Shown here one piece after another: positions 63,001-64,000 of a stretch of 64,000 bases of DNA. The stretch comes from Carthagonibacter metallireducens (GTDB lineage: Bacteria; Gemmatimonadota; Gemmatimonadetes; Palauibacterales; Palauibacteraceae). Positions within the stretch are counted from its first letter, which is position 1; each line of letters opens with the position of its first letter. The notes beneath the pieces are model-generated. The model was not told the DNA's origin. It was given only the letters and a program-made list of their open reading frames with translations, and did no database searches. The stretch is taken from NCBI GenBank assembly GCA_023554445.1, contig JAMJQQ010000036.1, positions 62,001 through 126,000 on the forward strand, given 5' to 3'. The position numbers were made by a program, and so were the translations under genes.

Positions 63001-64000
63001 TCAGAAACCGTAGCCGACGGACAGTTGAAGAGGTGTGCCCGACGCGAAGCGAGCGAAGTCGTTGAAGGCATAGCCGAGATCCAGGACGAGGCCCGAATAG
63101 CGGATCCCCAGACCGATCGTCGGGCCGGATCTGCCTTCGCTGGAAGCGGCGTAGCCCCCGCGAATCAGAAGCAGATCGCGCCAGCCGAGTTCGGCGCCGA
63201 GGTGAGCATCGAAGTCGTCGAACTCGCTCAAGGTCTGCTGAAGATCGACGCGGACCAGCAGATCGAGATCGCCCTCGAGCCAGGCGTCCGGGGACTGGAA
63301 CAGCGCGGGAAGATCAGCTTCGACGCCTAACCGCAAACGGGTTGGAAGCGGATCCGCCGGACCGTCCGCGTAGCCGATGCCTGCTCCCAGGTTCCGGACC
63401 AGGAGACCTCCCCTCAGAGCCCGGTTCCCGGAGAGACTCGCGACGGCCCCGATGTCGAACGCACTTCCCGTGGATGTCTCGTCGAGGGAGCCGCAGGCAA
63501 TCGAGCATGAGGCCGACAATCGGAGCAGCTTCCAGCTCGCACCCAGATCGAGCCAGTCGAGGACGGGGTACCCGGCCGAGAGAACGAACGCCGTCTGCGC
63601 GGGTTCGATCTCGCCCAGCGGGTTGTTGCTCCCATCGCGGGCTTCGATGGTACCCAGGTCGTAATGGAGGACCGTTAGACCCGCTCGCACCCGGCCGACA
63701 GCGAGGACGCCACCCAGAACGCGCGAAGAGGCGGCGAAGTCCTCACCGCCCATGAGGTAGAGTGCGCTGCCTTCGAGGCCCGCGATCGAGGCCGGATTCC
63801 ACAGCGAACCCTCTATGTCTCCCCGCGCCGAACTCACGGCCCCACCGAGGCCGACCGAGCGAGCGCCGACCGGCACGAGCAGGAAGGTGGCGGTTTCCGC
63901 CGCGGAACTCCGGTCGCTGCGCTCGATCTCGGTTCCCACGCTCTGCCCGGCAGCGCTGGAGGCGGAGATCGACAGGAGTAGCAAACCAGACCAGGCTCTA
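63001..64000 (-). CDS. PorV/PorQ-like outer-membrane protein (5' end outside the window)
   Basis: At least 333 residues are visible. The reading frame stays open to the window edge, and the first visible residues (RAWSGLLLLSISASSAAGQS) look like the end of a signal peptide, so the true start lies beyond base 64000; a TTG at 63984 is unlikely. The mature part has FLLVPVGARSVGLGGAVSSARGDIEGSLWNPAS, the PorV/UPF0164 opening that resembles FadL-type barrels, repeated amphipathic strands, and a C-terminal LSVGYGF. PorV serves type IX secretion in Bacteroidota, but relatives occur widely without it. No other por gene is visible. Confidence 0.75.
   Translation of the reverse strand, partial: RAWSGLLLLSISASSAAGQSVGTEIERSDRSSAAETATFLLVPVGARSVGLGGAVSSARGDIEGSLWNPASIAGLEGSALYLMGGEDFAASSRVLGGVLAVGRVRAGLTVLHYDLGTIEARDGSNNPLGEIEPAQTAFVLSAGYPVLDWLDLGASWKLLRLSASCSIACGSLDETSTGSAFDIGAVASLSGNRALRGGLLVRNLGAGIGYADGPADPLPTRLRLGVEADLPALFQSPDAWLEGDLDLLVRVDLQQTLSEFDDFDAHLGAELGWRDLLLIRGGYAASSEGRSGPTIGLGIRYSGLVLDLGYAFNDFARFASGTPLQLSVGYGF

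Overview
This window is a densely packed, GC-rich bacterial chromosome segment with no plasmid, prophage, IS, CRISPR, rRNA or tRNA signature that I can see. GTG and TTG starts and 4-base stop/start overlaps (GTGA, ATGA) are very frequent. The genes describe a diderm with lipid A (lpxD, an lpxC-fabZ fusion, lpxA, lpxB, lpxK), KDO (kdsB), LPS export (lptC, lptA and lptB types), BamA, Skp and Lol machinery. They sit beside genes better known from Firmicutes: mcsA, mcsB, clpC and the bacillithiol enzyme bshC. That mixture, plus a PorV-like protein, suggests a Gemmatimonadota-type or related lineage. This is inference from gene content, not a phylogenetic test.

The central feature is a chromosome dimer resolution site (dif) at 22817-22844, read on the minus strand. 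From memory it matches 24 of 28 positions of the E. coli dif site. All 24 genes to its left are on the plus strand and all 37 to its right are on the minus strand, so transcription converges on dif as expected where two replichores meet. Matches to the FtsK-orienting motif GGGNAGGG (KOPS) found by eye point toward dif in 12 of 13 cases. A XerC/XerD-type recombinase gene lies about 16 kb away. The window is therefore very probably the replication terminus.

Left arm: 101-4180 holds DUF177-rpmF-fabD-fabG-acpP-fabF (fatty acid synthesis, without plsX or fabH). 4191-8814 holds purE, ispF, a DedA protein, xer, a nitroreductase and an outer-membrane beta-barrel candidate. 8933-15644 holds kdsB-pyrG-lptC-lptA-lptB-rpoN. 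15641-22754 is an envelope glycan cluster with two GT2 enzymes, a GT4 enzyme, a methyltransferase, a large YfhO-like membrane protein and a YbhN/AglD-like flippase-type protein.

Right arm, in transcription order from the right edge: porV-like, rnr, prfB (with a programmed +1 frameshift), lysS, lolC-lolD, mcsA-mcsB-clpC, bamA-skp-lpxD-lpxC/fabZ-lpxA-Gfo/Idh-small membrane protein-lpxB-DUF374 acyltransferase-lpxK-nadB-rlmH-methyltransferase-bshC-small membrane protein-murJ-uvrC-thrC. Then come a secreted TPR protein, DUF512-der-plsY-gpsA-merR-surE-pcm-DedA, and a membrane TPR protein ending beside dif. No gene-free stretch exceeds 300 bases; the longest gap (22755-22922) carries dif and a terminator.
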